Of a stretch of 53,446 bases of DNA, positions 28,399-37,240 are shown piece by piece (position 1 is the stretch's first letter; each line of letters begins with the position of its first letter). Position numbers and translations under genes: made by a program. The notes below the pieces were generated by a model. That model was not told where the DNA came from and searched no databases. It saw only the letters and a list, made by a program, of their open reading frames with translations. The stretch lies in contig CAIVGN010000043.1 in NCBI GenBank assembly GCA_903905455.1, positions 1-53,446 on the forward strand. The letters run 5' to 3'. This DNA is from an uncultured Archangium sp. (lineage in GTDB: Bacteria > Myxococcota > Myxococcia > Myxococcales > Myxococcaceae).

Positions 28399-29009
28399 GC
28401 AGTGCAGTGACTGGCGATGGCGACCAGGAAGTCCTTCAACGGAAACGCGACCTCCGGGAAGGACACGGGCCGAATCGAGTCTGACGCGCTGAGCGTGAAG
28501 TGCTCTGTCCACGTGCCGTTCTTCGGCGCGCGGAAGACCTCGAGCTGTGCCGCCGCGACGTCGACGATCCAGTACTCCGGTGAACCACCCTCCGCGTAGA
28601 GGGGCGCCTTCACCTTGCGGTCGAGTCCAAGCGAAGAACTCGAGACCTCGATCAACAGCAGCGCCTGCTGCGGGTGGGGCCCCGGCGCCTTCGTCCTGGG
28701 GACCAACGCGAAGTCCGGCTCGGGCATCGAGTCCTCGGAGGCCTGCAGCGGGAGCGAGGGCCGGACGGCCGCCCATCGTCCGAAGTGCTCCACCAGCAGC
28801 TTGGTCATCGCCTGCACGACCCATGCGTGCTCTTCCCCCTGCGGTGCCATCCTCACTACCCTTCCCCTGATCAACTCCACGCGCTCGTTCTCGAAGGCGC
28901 CAAGCCCCGCGAGCGCCACGTACTCGGACACCTTCAACGGTCGGAGCCGCTCGTTGAGCGTCATCGCCACTTCGTCCATGGATGGCGTTGTCCCAAGGGG
29001 GTCTGACAT
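28284..29009 (-). CDS. Uma2/DUF820-family endonuclease-like protein
   Basis: 241 residues. The Uma2 (DUF820, PD-(D/E)XK fold) core is clear: ELIRGRVVRMAPQGEEHAWVVQAM, then the acidic pair region MPEPDFALVPR (Asp), LLLIEVSSSSLGLDRKVKAPLYAEGGSPEYWIVD with the catalytic E-V-S-x-S and K, and the closing strand. Family proteins are usually 180-200 residues and end near 'FPLKDFL'. Here about 40 more residues (SHCTAHRAVGISSQC...) run antisense into the gene at 27340-28398, suggesting the original stop was lost. The start could also be the ATG of MDEVAMTLNERL. Function of the family is not settled; nuclease activity is inferred from the fold. Confidence 0.85.
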   Translation of the reverse strand: MSDPLGTTPSMDEVAMTLNERLRPLKVSEYVALAGLGAFENERVELIRGRVVRMAPQGEEHAWVVQAMTKLLVEHFGRWAAVRPSLPLQASEDSMPEPDFALVPRTKAPGPHPQQALLLIEVSSSSLGLDRKVKAPLYAEGGSPEYWIVDVAAAQLEVFRAPKNGTWTEHFTLSASDSIRPVSFPEVAFPLKDFLVAIASHCTAHRAVGISSQCWFEPTLGFKPGLSVTMYSPRLLAQAVP

Positions 29010-29046
29010 GTGGCCCAGCCTACACCGGCCGCCCGGGGGTGTTTGA

Positions 29047-29068
29047 CTGTCATAGTGTCCTATGACAG
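29047..29068. promoter_or_regulatory. Palindromic operator before the GntR-ABC operon
   Basis: A perfect 8-bp inverted repeat, CTGTCATA-gtgtcc-TATGACAG, centred 24 bases before the ATG of the GntR gene. GntR/YtrA-type repressors bind such dyads, and autoregulation from a site this close to the start is common. The position would also overlap the transcription start or ribosome site, which suits repression. Confidence 0.75.
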
Positions 29069-29080
29069 TGTCCAGGTGTC

Positions 29081-29494
29081 ATGCGCTGGCTCGTCGACTA
29101 CCACTCAGGCGTCCCCGTCTACCTCCAGCTCGTGCAGCAGGCGAAGTCGGCCATGGCCACGGGCACCTTGCGCGACGGAGACCAGCTCCCCTCGGTGCGG
29201 GTGCTGGCCGAGGAGCTCAAGGTCAACCGCAACACGGTGGCCAAGGCCTGGGCCGAGCTCGAGAGCGAAGGGGTCATCGAGAACCGCCAGGGCTCGGGGT
29301 GCTTCGTCACCGGCAGCAAGACGCCGCTGCGGCGCGCGGTGCGCAACGAGCGGCTGGCCCAGGGCGTCGACGCGCTGATCATCCAGGCGCACCACCTCCA
29401 GGTCACCGACGACGACTTGCGCGCGCTGCTCGACGAAGGCCTGCGCCGCTTTCACCAGACCCGCCGTGCTTCAGGAAGAGGAGAGCTGACGTGA
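29081..29494 (+). CDS. GntR-family (YtrA-like) transcriptional regulator
   Basis: 137 residues with the short YtrA-type plan: a winged helix-turn-helix (VPVYLQLVQQAKSAMATGTL, GDQLPSVRVLAEELKVNRNT, VAKAWAELESEGVIENRQGS) and only a ~50-residue helical C-terminal part (LIIQAHHLQVTDDDLRALLDEGL) rather than a ligand-binding domain. YtrA-type regulators typically sit in front of ABC transporter genes and repress them. The stop overlaps the GTG of the ATP-binding gene (GTGA), and the palindrome at 29047-29068 is the likely operator. Confidence 0.93.
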   Translation: MRWLVDYHSGVPVYLQLVQQAKSAMATGTLRDGDQLPSVRVLAEELKVNRNTVAKAWAELESEGVIENRQGSGCFVTGSKTPLRRAVRNERLAQGVDALIIQAHHLQVTDDDLRALLDEGLRRFHQTRRASGRGELT

Positions 29495-30372
29495 GCCCGA
29501 CCATCGACGTGCAGGACCTCGTGGTGCGTTACCCGCGCGGGGAAGCGGTGAAGGGGCTCTCGTTGACCGTCGAGCCGGGGCGCTGCCACGCGCTGTTCGG
29601 TCGCAACGGCGCGGGCAAGACCTCGACGCTGCGCGCGCTGCTGGGGCTGGTGCGGCCCACCTCGGGCCAGGTGAAGCTCTTCGGGCTCGACGTCACGCAG
29701 CACGAGGCCGAGGTGAAGGCCCGCGTGGCGTGGGTGCCCGACGCGCCCGGCTTCCACCCCTGGATGACCGTCGCCGAGGTGCTGGGCTACGCGGCCGCGC
29801 TGCGCACCAGGTGGAACCTCGCGCTGCAGGAGCACCTGCTCACGCGCTTCGAACTCGATCTCTCGGCGCCCACCAGCGCGCTCTCCAAGGGGCAGAAGAC
29901 GCAGCTCGCCCTGGTGTGCGCCATCGCCGCGGACCCCGAGTTGCTGGTGCTCGACGAGCCGACCTCCGGCCTCGACCCGCTGGTCCGTCGCCAGTTCCTC
30001 GAGGCGGTCATCGGCGTGTTCCAGGAGGGCGACCCGGCGAAGAAGACCATCCTCGTCTCCACGCACCTCATCTCGGAGTTCGAGGGCGTGGTCGACGGGT
30101 TCACGGTGCTGAGCGGCGGGCGCGCGGTGCTCTCGACCGAGGCCGACGTGGCGCGTGCGCGGTACTGCCGGCTGCGGGCCTGGTTCGACGTCGACGCGCC
30201 GCTGGGTGTGCCCATGAAGACCGTCAAGCCGGTGAGCCGCGAGGGTCGCATGCTCGAGTTCATCGTCGACGCCGAGACCGACGCCGCGCGCGGCTGGCTC
30301 ACGGCCCAGGGCGCGGTGCGCATCGACGCCAGCGCCCTGTCCCTCGAAGAGATCTTCCTCCTCGCAGCCTGA
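29491..30372 (+). CDS. ABC transporter ATP-binding protein
   Basis: 293 residues from the GTG that overlaps the GntR stop. Motifs: Walker A GRNGAGKTSTLRALLGL, a Q-loop region replaced by VAWVPDAPGFHPWMTV, a signature region SALSKGQKTQLALVCAIA (SKGQ in place of the usual SGGQ), Walker B LLVLDEPTSGLDPL and the switch His in LVSTHLISEF. The class matches drug/antibiotic-type exporters (CcmA-like) governed by YtrA regulators. It pairs with the multi-pass protein that follows 10 bp later. Confidence 0.94.
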   Translation: MSPTIDVQDLVVRYPRGEAVKGLSLTVEPGRCHALFGRNGAGKTSTLRALLGLVRPTSGQVKLFGLDVTQHEAEVKARVAWVPDAPGFHPWMTVAEVLGYAAALRTRWNLALQEHLLTRFELDLSAPTSALSKGQKTQLALVCAIAADPELLVLDEPTSGLDPLVRRQFLEAVIGVFQEGDPAKKTILVSTHLISEFEGVVDGFTVLSGGRAVLSTEADVARARYCRLRAWFDVDAPLGVPMKTVKPVSREGRMLEFIVDAETDAARGWLTAQGAVRIDASALSLEEIFLLAA

Positions 30373-30382
30373 GGTGACTCCC

Positions 30383-31852
30383 ATGACGGCTTCCCGTGTC
30401 TCGTGGTGGTGGTTGCTCAGCCTGCTCCCCGTGCTCGCCGCGGGCCCGACGCGCGCGCTGCCGGCGGTGCTGGTGCTCGGGGCGGTGGTGTTCGCCGCGC
30501 GGGCGTCGTCGCCGCTGGCCTTGCGGCTGCGCAAGGAGCTGCGCCTCGCGGTCTTGCCGGGCACGTTGCTGCTGGTGTGCAGCGGCGCGGGCGCCTGGGC
30601 CGAGGTGCTGCCTGCGTCGGGCGCGGTGGCGGGGCTGGTGGAGACGTTGCCCTGGGTGTTGTCGCTGGTGCTGCCGACGGCCGCGCTGCTGCTGCCGATG
30701 GTCGCCGAGTACGAGCGCGGCACGCTCACCTCGTTCTTCTTGAGCCCGCTGGGGGCGCGCGCCTTCGCCGAGAAGTTCGCGCTGGGGGCCTCGTTGGTGG
30801 TGCTCTCCTGGCTGCAGGTGTCGGCGAGCGATGCCCCGGCCCCGGAGTTGTGGTGGCTCGCGCTCGGAGGTCACGTGCTCGCGCTGGCCACGGCGCCCAC
30901 GTGGTTCTTCTTCGCCCGCAAGGAAGGCACCAGCCTGGGCCTCGTGACGTTGACGCCCTTCTTCGTGGCCACGCCCATCGGGTTCCTCGCGGGCCGCGGG
31001 CCGGTGCTCGCCGCGTTGGCGCTCTACGGGGTGGTGATGCTCGCCGTGTTGCCGAAGGCCGTGCGTCGCGGGGCGTTGGGGCTCCCGCTCGATGAAGCGC
31101 TCTCGTTGCCGGGCGCGAGGTGGGCGGCTCGCCTGGCCCCTCCGGTGATCTCGGCCGAGCTGACGGTGCAGCGTGACGTGCTGGTGCTCGCGCTGCTCGG
31201 GTGCGTCGCCTTCGCGGGCCTGTTCTTCAACGGCGCGGCGCAGGCGGCCCCGATGGCGCTCTTCCTCCTCTGTGCGCTCGCGGCCTCGCTGAGCCCTGCG
31301 CTCGCCTTCTCCGAGTCGGCGCGCCTGGGCACGCTCGAGCCGCTGCTGGTGGTGCTCCCGCGCGGCGCGGTGTTCCGGCTCAAGGCACTCACGTCGCTGG
31401 GCGTGACCCTGCTGGGCTGTGGCGTGGTGCCCCTGGCGCTCATGGGCGCCTCGGAGCTCGAGGGCGCGAGTGTCATCGCCGCCTTCTCGTGGCTGGTGGC
31501 GATGGCCTTCTTCTGGGCCGTGGGGCTGGCGACCTCGGTGCATGGCGCCGGAGTGGCCTTCGCCATGGTCTCGGCCTGGGCCGCGGCCTTCCTCGGCGCC
31601 TTCGTGCAGGTGCTGGTGTTCGCGCTGGTGTCGCTCGCGGTGGGCAGCGCGCTGGGCAGTGGCCATTCGCGCGACGGCGCCATGGCGGTGGTGTTCTTCG
31701 TCAGCATCGGCCTCGCGGTGCTGGTTGCCTGGCGACGCTTCGTGCATCAACCCGCGGCCCCCGCACGGCTGGCGGTGCTGGCCGCCGGCCTGAGCGTGGT
31801 GGTGGCCGCGGCGGTGGGCGCGCTCTCGGCGCTGACTTCCCCGGCCAGCTGA
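30383..31852 (+). CDS. ABC transporter permease, multi-pass membrane protein
   Basis: 489 residues from the ATG at 30383 (MTASRVSWWWLLSLLPVLAAG), preceded by a well-placed gaggtga; a GTG nine bases earlier is less likely. About 12 hydrophobic helices in two halves. A conserved-looking loop, YERGTLTSFFLSPLGARAFAEKF in the first half and ARLGTLEPLLVVLPRGAVFRLK in the second, is repeated: 'RGTL...LSPL' and 'LGTLEPLLV' are the coupling-helix motif of ABC-2 permeases, so the protein seems to be a fused pair of ABC-2 halves. Substrate unknown; export is likely from the class. Confidence 0.85.
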   Translation: MTASRVSWWWLLSLLPVLAAGPTRALPAVLVLGAVVFAARASSPLALRLRKELRLAVLPGTLLLVCSGAGAWAEVLPASGAVAGLVETLPWVLSLVLPTAALLLPMVAEYERGTLTSFFLSPLGARAFAEKFALGASLVVLSWLQVSASDAPAPELWWLALGGHVLALATAPTWFFFARKEGTSLGLVTLTPFFVATPIGFLAGRGPVLAALALYGVVMLAVLPKAVRRGALGLPLDEALSLPGARWAARLAPPVISAELTVQRDVLVLALLGCVAFAGLFFNGAAQAAPMALFLLCALAASLSPALAFSESARLGTLEPLLVVLPRGAVFRLKALTSLGVTLLGCGVVPLALMGASELEGASVIAAFSWLVAMAFFWAVGLATSVHGAGVAFAMVSAWAAAFLGAFVQVLVFALVSLAVGSALGSGHSRDGAMAVVFFVSIGLAVLVAWRRFVHQPAAPARLAVLAAGLSVVVAAAVGALSALTSPAS

Positions 31853-31918
31853 ACGAGGGAGAACCGGCGGGGCCCTCTGGTCGATGACGGGCCGGAGCAG
31901 GCAGGCTACGGGTGAACC

Positions 31919-34744
31919 ATGGCGTGCCTCGACGAAAACCTGCTGCTCGACCTCTCCGAGGGCACGCTCGGCGGCGACGCGCTGGCGGGCGTCGAGCTGC
32001 ACCTCGACGGGTGCGAGCGCTGCCGGCAGTTGGTGGCGGAGCTCATTCGGGTCGACCAGCCCGCGGCGCCGTCGTCGTTCCGACAGGTCGACCCGGCGCA
32101 CTACGTCGGCTCGCGGGAGCTGGCCCGCGGCGGCATGGGGCGCATCCGGCTCGCGCGCGACCTGCACCTCGACCGCGACGTGGCGATCAAGGAGATGCTC
32201 CCCGGGGCCAGCGACCAACGCCGCTTCGAGCGCGAAGCCCGGCTGACCGCGCGCTTGCAGCACCCGTCCATCGTCAAGGTCCTCGAGGCCGGGCGGTGGC
32301 CCTCGGGCGAGCCGTTCTACGCCATGCCCCACATCAAGGGCCGCTCGCTGGAGAAGGTCATCGCCGAGGCGACCACGCTCGAGCTGCGGCTCGCGCTCCT
32401 GCCCCACGTGCTCGCCGTCGCCGACGCGCTCGCGTCAGCCCACGCCGAGGGCATCATCCACCGCGACCTCAAGCCGTCGAACGTGCTGGTGGGCAGCTTC
32501 GGCGAGACGGTGATCATCGACTGGGGCCTGGCGAAGGATCTCGGCGCGCCGGCCGACCCCGAAGGCCCCTCGGAATCGGGGCTGCGCAGCGCCGACGAGA
32601 CCGCCGCGGGCACGGTGGTGGGCACGCCGGCCTACATGCCTCCGGAGCAGGCGCTCGGGCAGCCGCTCGACGCGCGCGCCGACGTGTACGCGCTGGGGGC
32701 CATGCTCGATCACCTGCTCGCGGGCCGCCGCGCCTACGGGGGCGACGGGCTCGACACCCTCGAGCAGGTCAAGCGTGGGCCGCCGCCGCCGCTGAGCCAA
32801 CGCGCCCCCGGGGCCCCCCTCGAGCTGGTGGCCATCGTCGAGCGGGCGATGTCGCGGGCGCCGGCCGCGCGCTACGCCAGCGCGCTGGAGTTCGCGGCCG
32901 ATCTCCGCCGCTACCTCACCGGCCAGCTCGTCGGGGCGCACCGCTACTCGTCGGGCCAGTTGGTGCGTCGCTGGGTCCTGCGTCACCGGGCCGCGGTGGG
33001 CGTTACGGCCGTCGCTGCGGTGGTGCTCCTGGTGCTTGGAGGCGTGGCCGTGACCCGCGTGCTCCGCGCCCAGCGCGTCGCCGAGAACAGCCGCGCCGAC
33101 GCCGAGAACCTCCTCGACTTCATCCTGGGCGACCTGCACACCAAGCTGCTCGAGCTGGGCCGCCTCGACCTGATGGAGGACACGGCCCGCAGCGCCGCCC
33201 GGCACTACGAGGCGCGGGACGAGGGGCTGGCCCCGGCCGAGCTGGCCCGCGCCGCCCTCGCGCGCCAGCACCTGGGCGAGGTCCTCGATGCCCAGGGACA
33301 GCTCGAGCTCGCGCTCGTCGAACATCGCGCTGCCGTGCGCCTCGCAGAGACCGCGGCCGCGCGCGATCCCGGGGGCCCGGCCTGGCAGCTCCAGCAGGCC
33401 TCGTCGCGCAACGCGCTGGGGAAGGTGCTCGAGGCCCGCGGCGACCGGGCCGGGGCCGAGGCTGAATACCGGCGCGCGCTCGCGCTGCGTGAAGCGGTGG
33501 CCGCGCGCGGGACCGCAGCGCCGCGCTTGCAGGCCGCGCTCGCCGACAGCCACGAGCGGCTCGGGGGACTGTTCTTCACCTCGGACCAGGCCGAGAAGGC
33601 GCTGGCCGAGCACCGCCTCGCGCTCGCGCTGCGGGAAGCCGCCGCCGCGACGGAGCCCACCGACGCCGAGCTCCGGAACGCGGTGGCCACGGCCCGCGGA
33701 CTGGTGGCCGACGCGCTGTGCGATCTCGGCCGCGTCGACGAGGGCCTCGCGCTCTACCGCTCGGCGCAGGAGATGACCTCGGCGCTCGTGGCCGCCGCCC
33801 CCCAGAACGTGAAGCTCCGGCGCACGCACGCCGTGCAGCACGAGCGCCTGGGCGACCTGCTGCTCGCGCAGGGCCAGTTCACCGCCGCCGCCGCCGAATA
33901 CGAGGAGAGCCGCGCGCTGCACCGGGCCCTGGTGGAAACAGATGGCTCGAACCTGCTGTGGCTGCACGACCTGGCCTACGCGCACGACGGGCTGGGCGAC
34001 GTGCAGCGGGCCACGGGCACCGCGAACGCGGCCCTCGAGCACTACCGCCAGGCCGCCCAACTCCGCGCCCGCGCCGCCGCCCTCGACCCGTCGAACGCCT
34101 GGCGCCGCCGCGACGTCTCCATCAGCCACGACAAGGTGGGCGAGGTGCTCGCGCTGCAAGGCGACGCGGCCGGCGCGCTCGCAGAGTTCGAGCAGTCCTT
34201 CGCGCTGCGCGAGGCCCTGGTAGCGACCGACCCGGCGAACGAGCTGTGGGCGCACGACCTCATGGCCAGCCGTGACGCCGTGGGCACCACGCTCCTCTCG
34301 CTGCACCAGCTCGACCGCGCTGGGGCGCAGTTCTCGGCCGAGCGGGCCTTCTGCGAAGCGGCCTGGGCGAAGACGCCGGACGACCCCGGTGCCCGGGCCG
34401 ACCTCTCGGCGAGCCGGGGAAACCTGGGCGACCTCGCGTTGGCCCGGGGCGACGGGGCGGGTGCGTTGGCGCACTACACCGCGGCCCTGGGCCTGCTGGC
34501 TCCGGCGCCCGGGGAGGTGGCCACGCCGGCCAACACTGAGCTCCGGCAGCAGCGCTCGCAGGCCCACGAGAAGCAGGGACAGGCGCTGCTGGCGACGGGC
34601 GATTCCCGGGGGGCGCTGGCGGCCTTTCGCGAGGCGTTGACCCTGGCCCGGGGCGTGGCGGAGGACCGGCCGGGGGGCGCCGCTGCCCAACGCCGCCTGG
34701 GGGAGCTGACCCACACGGTCGAACGCTGTTGCCGGGGGCGCTGA
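31919..34744 (+). CDS. Zinc-finger / Ser-Thr kinase / TPR membrane protein
   Basis: 941 residues. The first 45 resemble an anti-sigma zinc finger (zf-HC2): CLDENLLLDLSEGTL, then HLDGCERCRQLV with His-x3-Cys-x2-Cys. The kinase domain (about 65-345) has the Gly loop ARGGMGRIRL, Lys at about 91 (VAIKEM), HRDLKPSNVLV and DWG in place of DFG (IIDWGLAK), then GTPAYMPPEQA. One membrane helix (about 359-380, AAVGVTAVAAVVLLVLGGVAV) leads to an outside or periplasmic region of about ten TPR-like repeats (HLGEVLDAQGQLELALVEHRAA). The sigma factor gene follows after 39 bp. The zinc-finger part suggests that this kinase may itself hold or release that sigma factor. Confidence 0.9.
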   Translation: MACLDENLLLDLSEGTLGGDALAGVELHLDGCERCRQLVAELIRVDQPAAPSSFRQVDPAHYVGSRELARGGMGRIRLARDLHLDRDVAIKEMLPGASDQRRFEREARLTARLQHPSIVKVLEAGRWPSGEPFYAMPHIKGRSLEKVIAEATTLELRLALLPHVLAVADALASAHAEGIIHRDLKPSNVLVGSFGETVIIDWGLAKDLGAPADPEGPSESGLRSADETAAGTVVGTPAYMPPEQALGQPLDARADVYALGAMLDHLLAGRRAYGGDGLDTLEQVKRGPPPPLSQRAPGAPLELVAIVERAMSRAPAARYASALEFAADLRRYLTGQLVGAHRYSSGQLVRRWVLRHRAAVGVTAVAAVVLLVLGGVAVTRVLRAQRVAENSRADAENLLDFILGDLHTKLLELGRLDLMEDTARSAARHYEARDEGLAPAELARAALARQHLGEVLDAQGQLELALVEHRAAVRLAETAAARDPGGPAWQLQQASSRNALGKVLEARGDRAGAEAEYRRALALREAVAARGTAAPRLQAALADSHERLGGLFFTSDQAEKALAEHRLALALREAAAATEPTDAELRNAVATARGLVADALCDLGRVDEGLALYRSAQEMTSALVAAAPQNVKLRRTHAVQHERLGDLLLAQGQFTAAAAEYEESRALHRALVETDGSNLLWLHDLAYAHDGLGDVQRATGTANAALEHYRQAAQLRARAAALDPSNAWRRRDVSISHDKVGEVLALQGDAAGALAEFEQSFALREALVATDPANELWAHDLMASRDAVGTTLLSLHQLDRAGAQFSAERAFCEAAWAKTPDDPGARADLSASRGNLGDLALARGDGAGALAHYTAALGLLAPAPGEVATPANTELRQQRSQAHEKQGQALLATGDSRGALAAFREALTLARGVAEDRPGGAAAQRRLGELTHTVERCCRGR

Positions 34745-34783
34745 TCTCCCCTGCGCCCGGCGGGCTATGCTCCAGCCTCGCCC

Positions 34784-35638
34784 ATGCGCGCTCCCCAGTC
34801 GGTCGTCACGGCGCTCCGCGCACTGCTCCCCTCGCTCGACGACGTGGCGGGCGAGGTGCTGGCGCAGCGACTGGAGCCGCTGGCGACGCGCTTCGAAGGC
34901 GTCGACGCCGTCTCGCTGGCCGAGTCGATCGCCCGGCGCGTGAAGCACGAAGGTGAGCTGGCCACGATCCGCCTCGACGACCTGCTGCTGGCCGAGGCGT
35001 GCCTCGACGGTGACCCGGCCGCGCTGCGCGAACTCGACGCGTGCCTCGCCGTGGCGACGCGCTCGGTGGGGCGGCGGGCGTCGGCCCACGAACGTGACGA
35101 GCTGCAGCAGCAGCTGCGCATCCGGCTCCTCGTGGCCCAGGAAGACAGCGGCCCGAAGCTCGCGCACTACGCGGCGCGCGGGCCGCTCGGGGGCTACGTG
35201 CGCGTGGTGGCGGTGAACCTCCTGTTGCGGGTGCAGGCGCCGCGGCCGCCCTCTTCCGACAGCGGGTTGGTGGCGCTGCCCGACGCCCTCGACTGGGAAT
35301 CCGGCGTGCTCCGCGTCGACCAGCAGGTGCAGTTCCGCGAGGCGTTCCGCAAGGCCGTGGCGTTGCTCACCGTGCGCCAGCGCGCGCTGCTGCGCCTCAA
35401 CCTGCTCGACGGCCTGACCATCGACGAGCTGGCGCCGCTCTACGGGGCCCACCGCTCGTCGGTCGCCCGTTGGCTGGCCGACGCCAAGAGCGCCCTCGAG
35501 GCCGAGACCCGGCGGCTGACGGCGCAGCTGCTCCGCCTGGACCCCGCCGAGGTCGATCGGCTCCTGTCGCGGGCGCAGCAGGGCTTCGAGCTGAGCCTGT
35601 CCCGGGCCCTGCGCGAGAGCCTCGTCACCCCCGCCTGA
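34784..35638 (+). CDS. Sigma-70-family RNA polymerase sigma factor (ECF-like)
   Basis: 284 residues from the ATG giving MRAPQSVVTALRALLPSLDD. A helical N-terminal region precedes a divergent region 2 (ACLDGDPAALRELDACLAV, HERDELQQQLRIRLLV, LAHYAARGPLGGYVRVVAVNLLL). Region 4 carries a helix-turn-helix: VALLTVRQRALLRLNLLDGLTIDELAPLYGAHRSSVARWLADAKSAL. This architecture is that of the atypical ECF-like sigma factors that sit beside Ser/Thr kinases in this phylum. Cotranscribed with the upstream kinase, which carries an anti-sigma-like zinc finger. Targets are unknown. Confidence 0.82.
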   Translation: MRAPQSVVTALRALLPSLDDVAGEVLAQRLEPLATRFEGVDAVSLAESIARRVKHEGELATIRLDDLLLAEACLDGDPAALRELDACLAVATRSVGRRASAHERDELQQQLRIRLLVAQEDSGPKLAHYAARGPLGGYVRVVAVNLLLRVQAPRPPSSDSGLVALPDALDWESGVLRVDQQVQFREAFRKAVALLTVRQRALLRLNLLDGLTIDELAPLYGAHRSSVARWLADAKSALEAETRRLTAQLLRLDPAEVDRLLSRAQQGFELSLSRALRESLVTPA

Positions 35639-35740
35639 GCCCCCTCCCGCAGATGGCGTGAGACTGGATGAGCCCTGGGTGTGTCTGCCCTGGGCGGGCC
35701 CCGCACGGGTCCGTCCAGTTCTTCACGCGTGGGAGTTCAC

Positions 35741-37225
35741 ATGTCTTTCCGGTCGGTTGTGATGGTGGGTGGCGCGCTCGCGCTCAGCTCGTGCTCGTTC
35801 GTGCTCGATCATTCGAACCGCCAATGCACCGAGGACGCGGACTGCGCGCACTTCGACGCGCTGTCGACCTGCCAGGACTCCCTGTGCGCCGAGCCGCCGA
35901 TCCTGCTGGGCCAGTCGGCGCCGGCGACGGGCTCGAGCCAGGCCCTGGGCCTCGAGATGAACCGCGGCCTGCAACTGGCCTTCGACGCGGTCAACGCGCA
36001 GGGCGGGGTGAAGGGGCGGCAGATCAAGCTGCAGTTCCTCGACGACCAGTACGACCCCGCGCTGGCCGAGAGCAACGCGCGCACGCTGACCGACGCGCAG
36101 CCCAGCACCGAGGCGCCGCACTGCCCGACCACCGCCACGCCGCCGGCCGGGGGCACGGCCTTCTCGCAGACCGCGCTCAACGCCGGCGCGTCGGCGGTGC
36201 TGGCCATGGTGGGCTCGGTGGGCACGCCGACCATGGTGCGCGCCGCGCCGGTGACGGTCGAGACGGGCCGGCTCTTCTTTGGCGCCTTCACCGGCGCCAC
36301 CAGCATGCTGCGCAACACCGCCGCGGGGTCGTGCGCGAAGTACATCTTCAACATGCGCGCCAGCTACGCGCAGGAAGCGATGGCCACGCTGCAGTACTTC
36401 CTGGTGCTCAAGGTGCCCGACGACGCGCACCTGATCAGCTTCGACCAGAACGACACCTTCGGAGACGCCGGGTACAACGGCCTCGTCGCCGCGTACCAGG
36501 CGCTCAAGAACGTCGCGCCGAACATTCACCGCTTCCGCTACACGCGCAACGACGTCAACAGCGTGCCCAGCCAGGTCACGGCCACCGCCGACTACCTGAC
36601 GACGTTGCTCATGGCCGACACCGCGCCGCACGTGGTGGGCATCATGATGACCGACACCTACGGGCCCGGCGCGACGTACATCAAGGGCCTCAAGGACTGG
36701 CTCAACGCCAACGACGCGCAGCAGGCCTCGCTGCACAAGGCATCGCGGCTGACGCTGTACTTCAGCAACGTCTCGTTCGTCGGGCCCGACGCGCTGGCGG
36801 CCCAGTTGCACGCGCAGGGCACGTTCACCACGCCCGCGGGCACCACCGAGGCGTACCTCGACCGGGTCTTCGTCTCGCAGGTGGTGCCCAACTACGCCAC
36901 CGACGCCAACGAGGTGGTCGTCGAGTACCGGCGCCTGCTCGCGGCCGCCGGGGCCCGGCCGAGCTTCACCTCGCTCGAGGGCTACCTCGCGGGGCGGCTC
37001 TTCATCGAGGGGCTCAAGAACAACAAGGACGCGGTGACCCCCGACAGCATGGTGCAGGCCTTCGAGACGTTGCCGGCGGTCAACCTCGCGCTCGGCGCCG
37101 CGGCGGGCTTCAGCCCCACCAACCACCAGTACTCGCAGTCGGTGTGGGGCACGGGCTTCAACCCCGACGGCACCTTCGCCAACACCTACTTCTACAGCAA
37201 CGGCTCGTTGCAGCTCTTCCAGTGA
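35741..37225 (+). CDS. Amino-acid-type ABC substrate-binding lipoprotein
   Basis: 494 residues; the ATG at 35741 gives MSFRSVVMVGGALALSSCSF (lipobox LSSC). A short Cys module follows (CTEDADCAHFDALSTCQDSLC), then a Leu/Ile/Val-type (Peripla_BP_6) binding fold: LGLEMNRGLQLAFDAVNAQGGVKGRQIKLQFLDD, AVLAMVGSVGTPTMVRAAPV, FNMRASYAQEAMATLQYFL, and GYLAGRLFIEGLKN. No permease or ATP-binding gene is close. Instead a kinase gene starts 15 bp after it, so it more likely serves as a sensor partner for that kinase than as part of a transporter. That role is inferred. Confidence 0.87.
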   Translation: MSFRSVVMVGGALALSSCSFVLDHSNRQCTEDADCAHFDALSTCQDSLCAEPPILLGQSAPATGSSQALGLEMNRGLQLAFDAVNAQGGVKGRQIKLQFLDDQYDPALAESNARTLTDAQPSTEAPHCPTTATPPAGGTAFSQTALNAGASAVLAMVGSVGTPTMVRAAPVTVETGRLFFGAFTGATSMLRNTAAGSCAKYIFNMRASYAQEAMATLQYFLVLKVPDDAHLISFDQNDTFGDAGYNGLVAAYQALKNVAPNIHRFRYTRNDVNSVPSQVTATADYLTTLLMADTAPHVVGIMMTDTYGPGATYIKGLKDWLNANDAQQASLHKASRLTLYFSNVSFVGPDALAAQLHAQGTFTTPAGTTEAYLDRVFVSQVVPNYATDANEVVVEYRRLLAAAGARPSFTSLEGYLAGRLFIEGLKNNKDAVTPDSMVQAFETLPAVNLALGAAAGFSPTNHQYSQSVWGTGFNPDGTFANTYFYSNGSLQLFQ

Positions 37226-37240
37226 GCCCGGGGCTTCGAC

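Noticed and set aside
32435-35452. A 1005-codon open frame on the minus strand
   Set aside because: Antisense to the kinase/TPR and sigma genes and without any recognisable domain.
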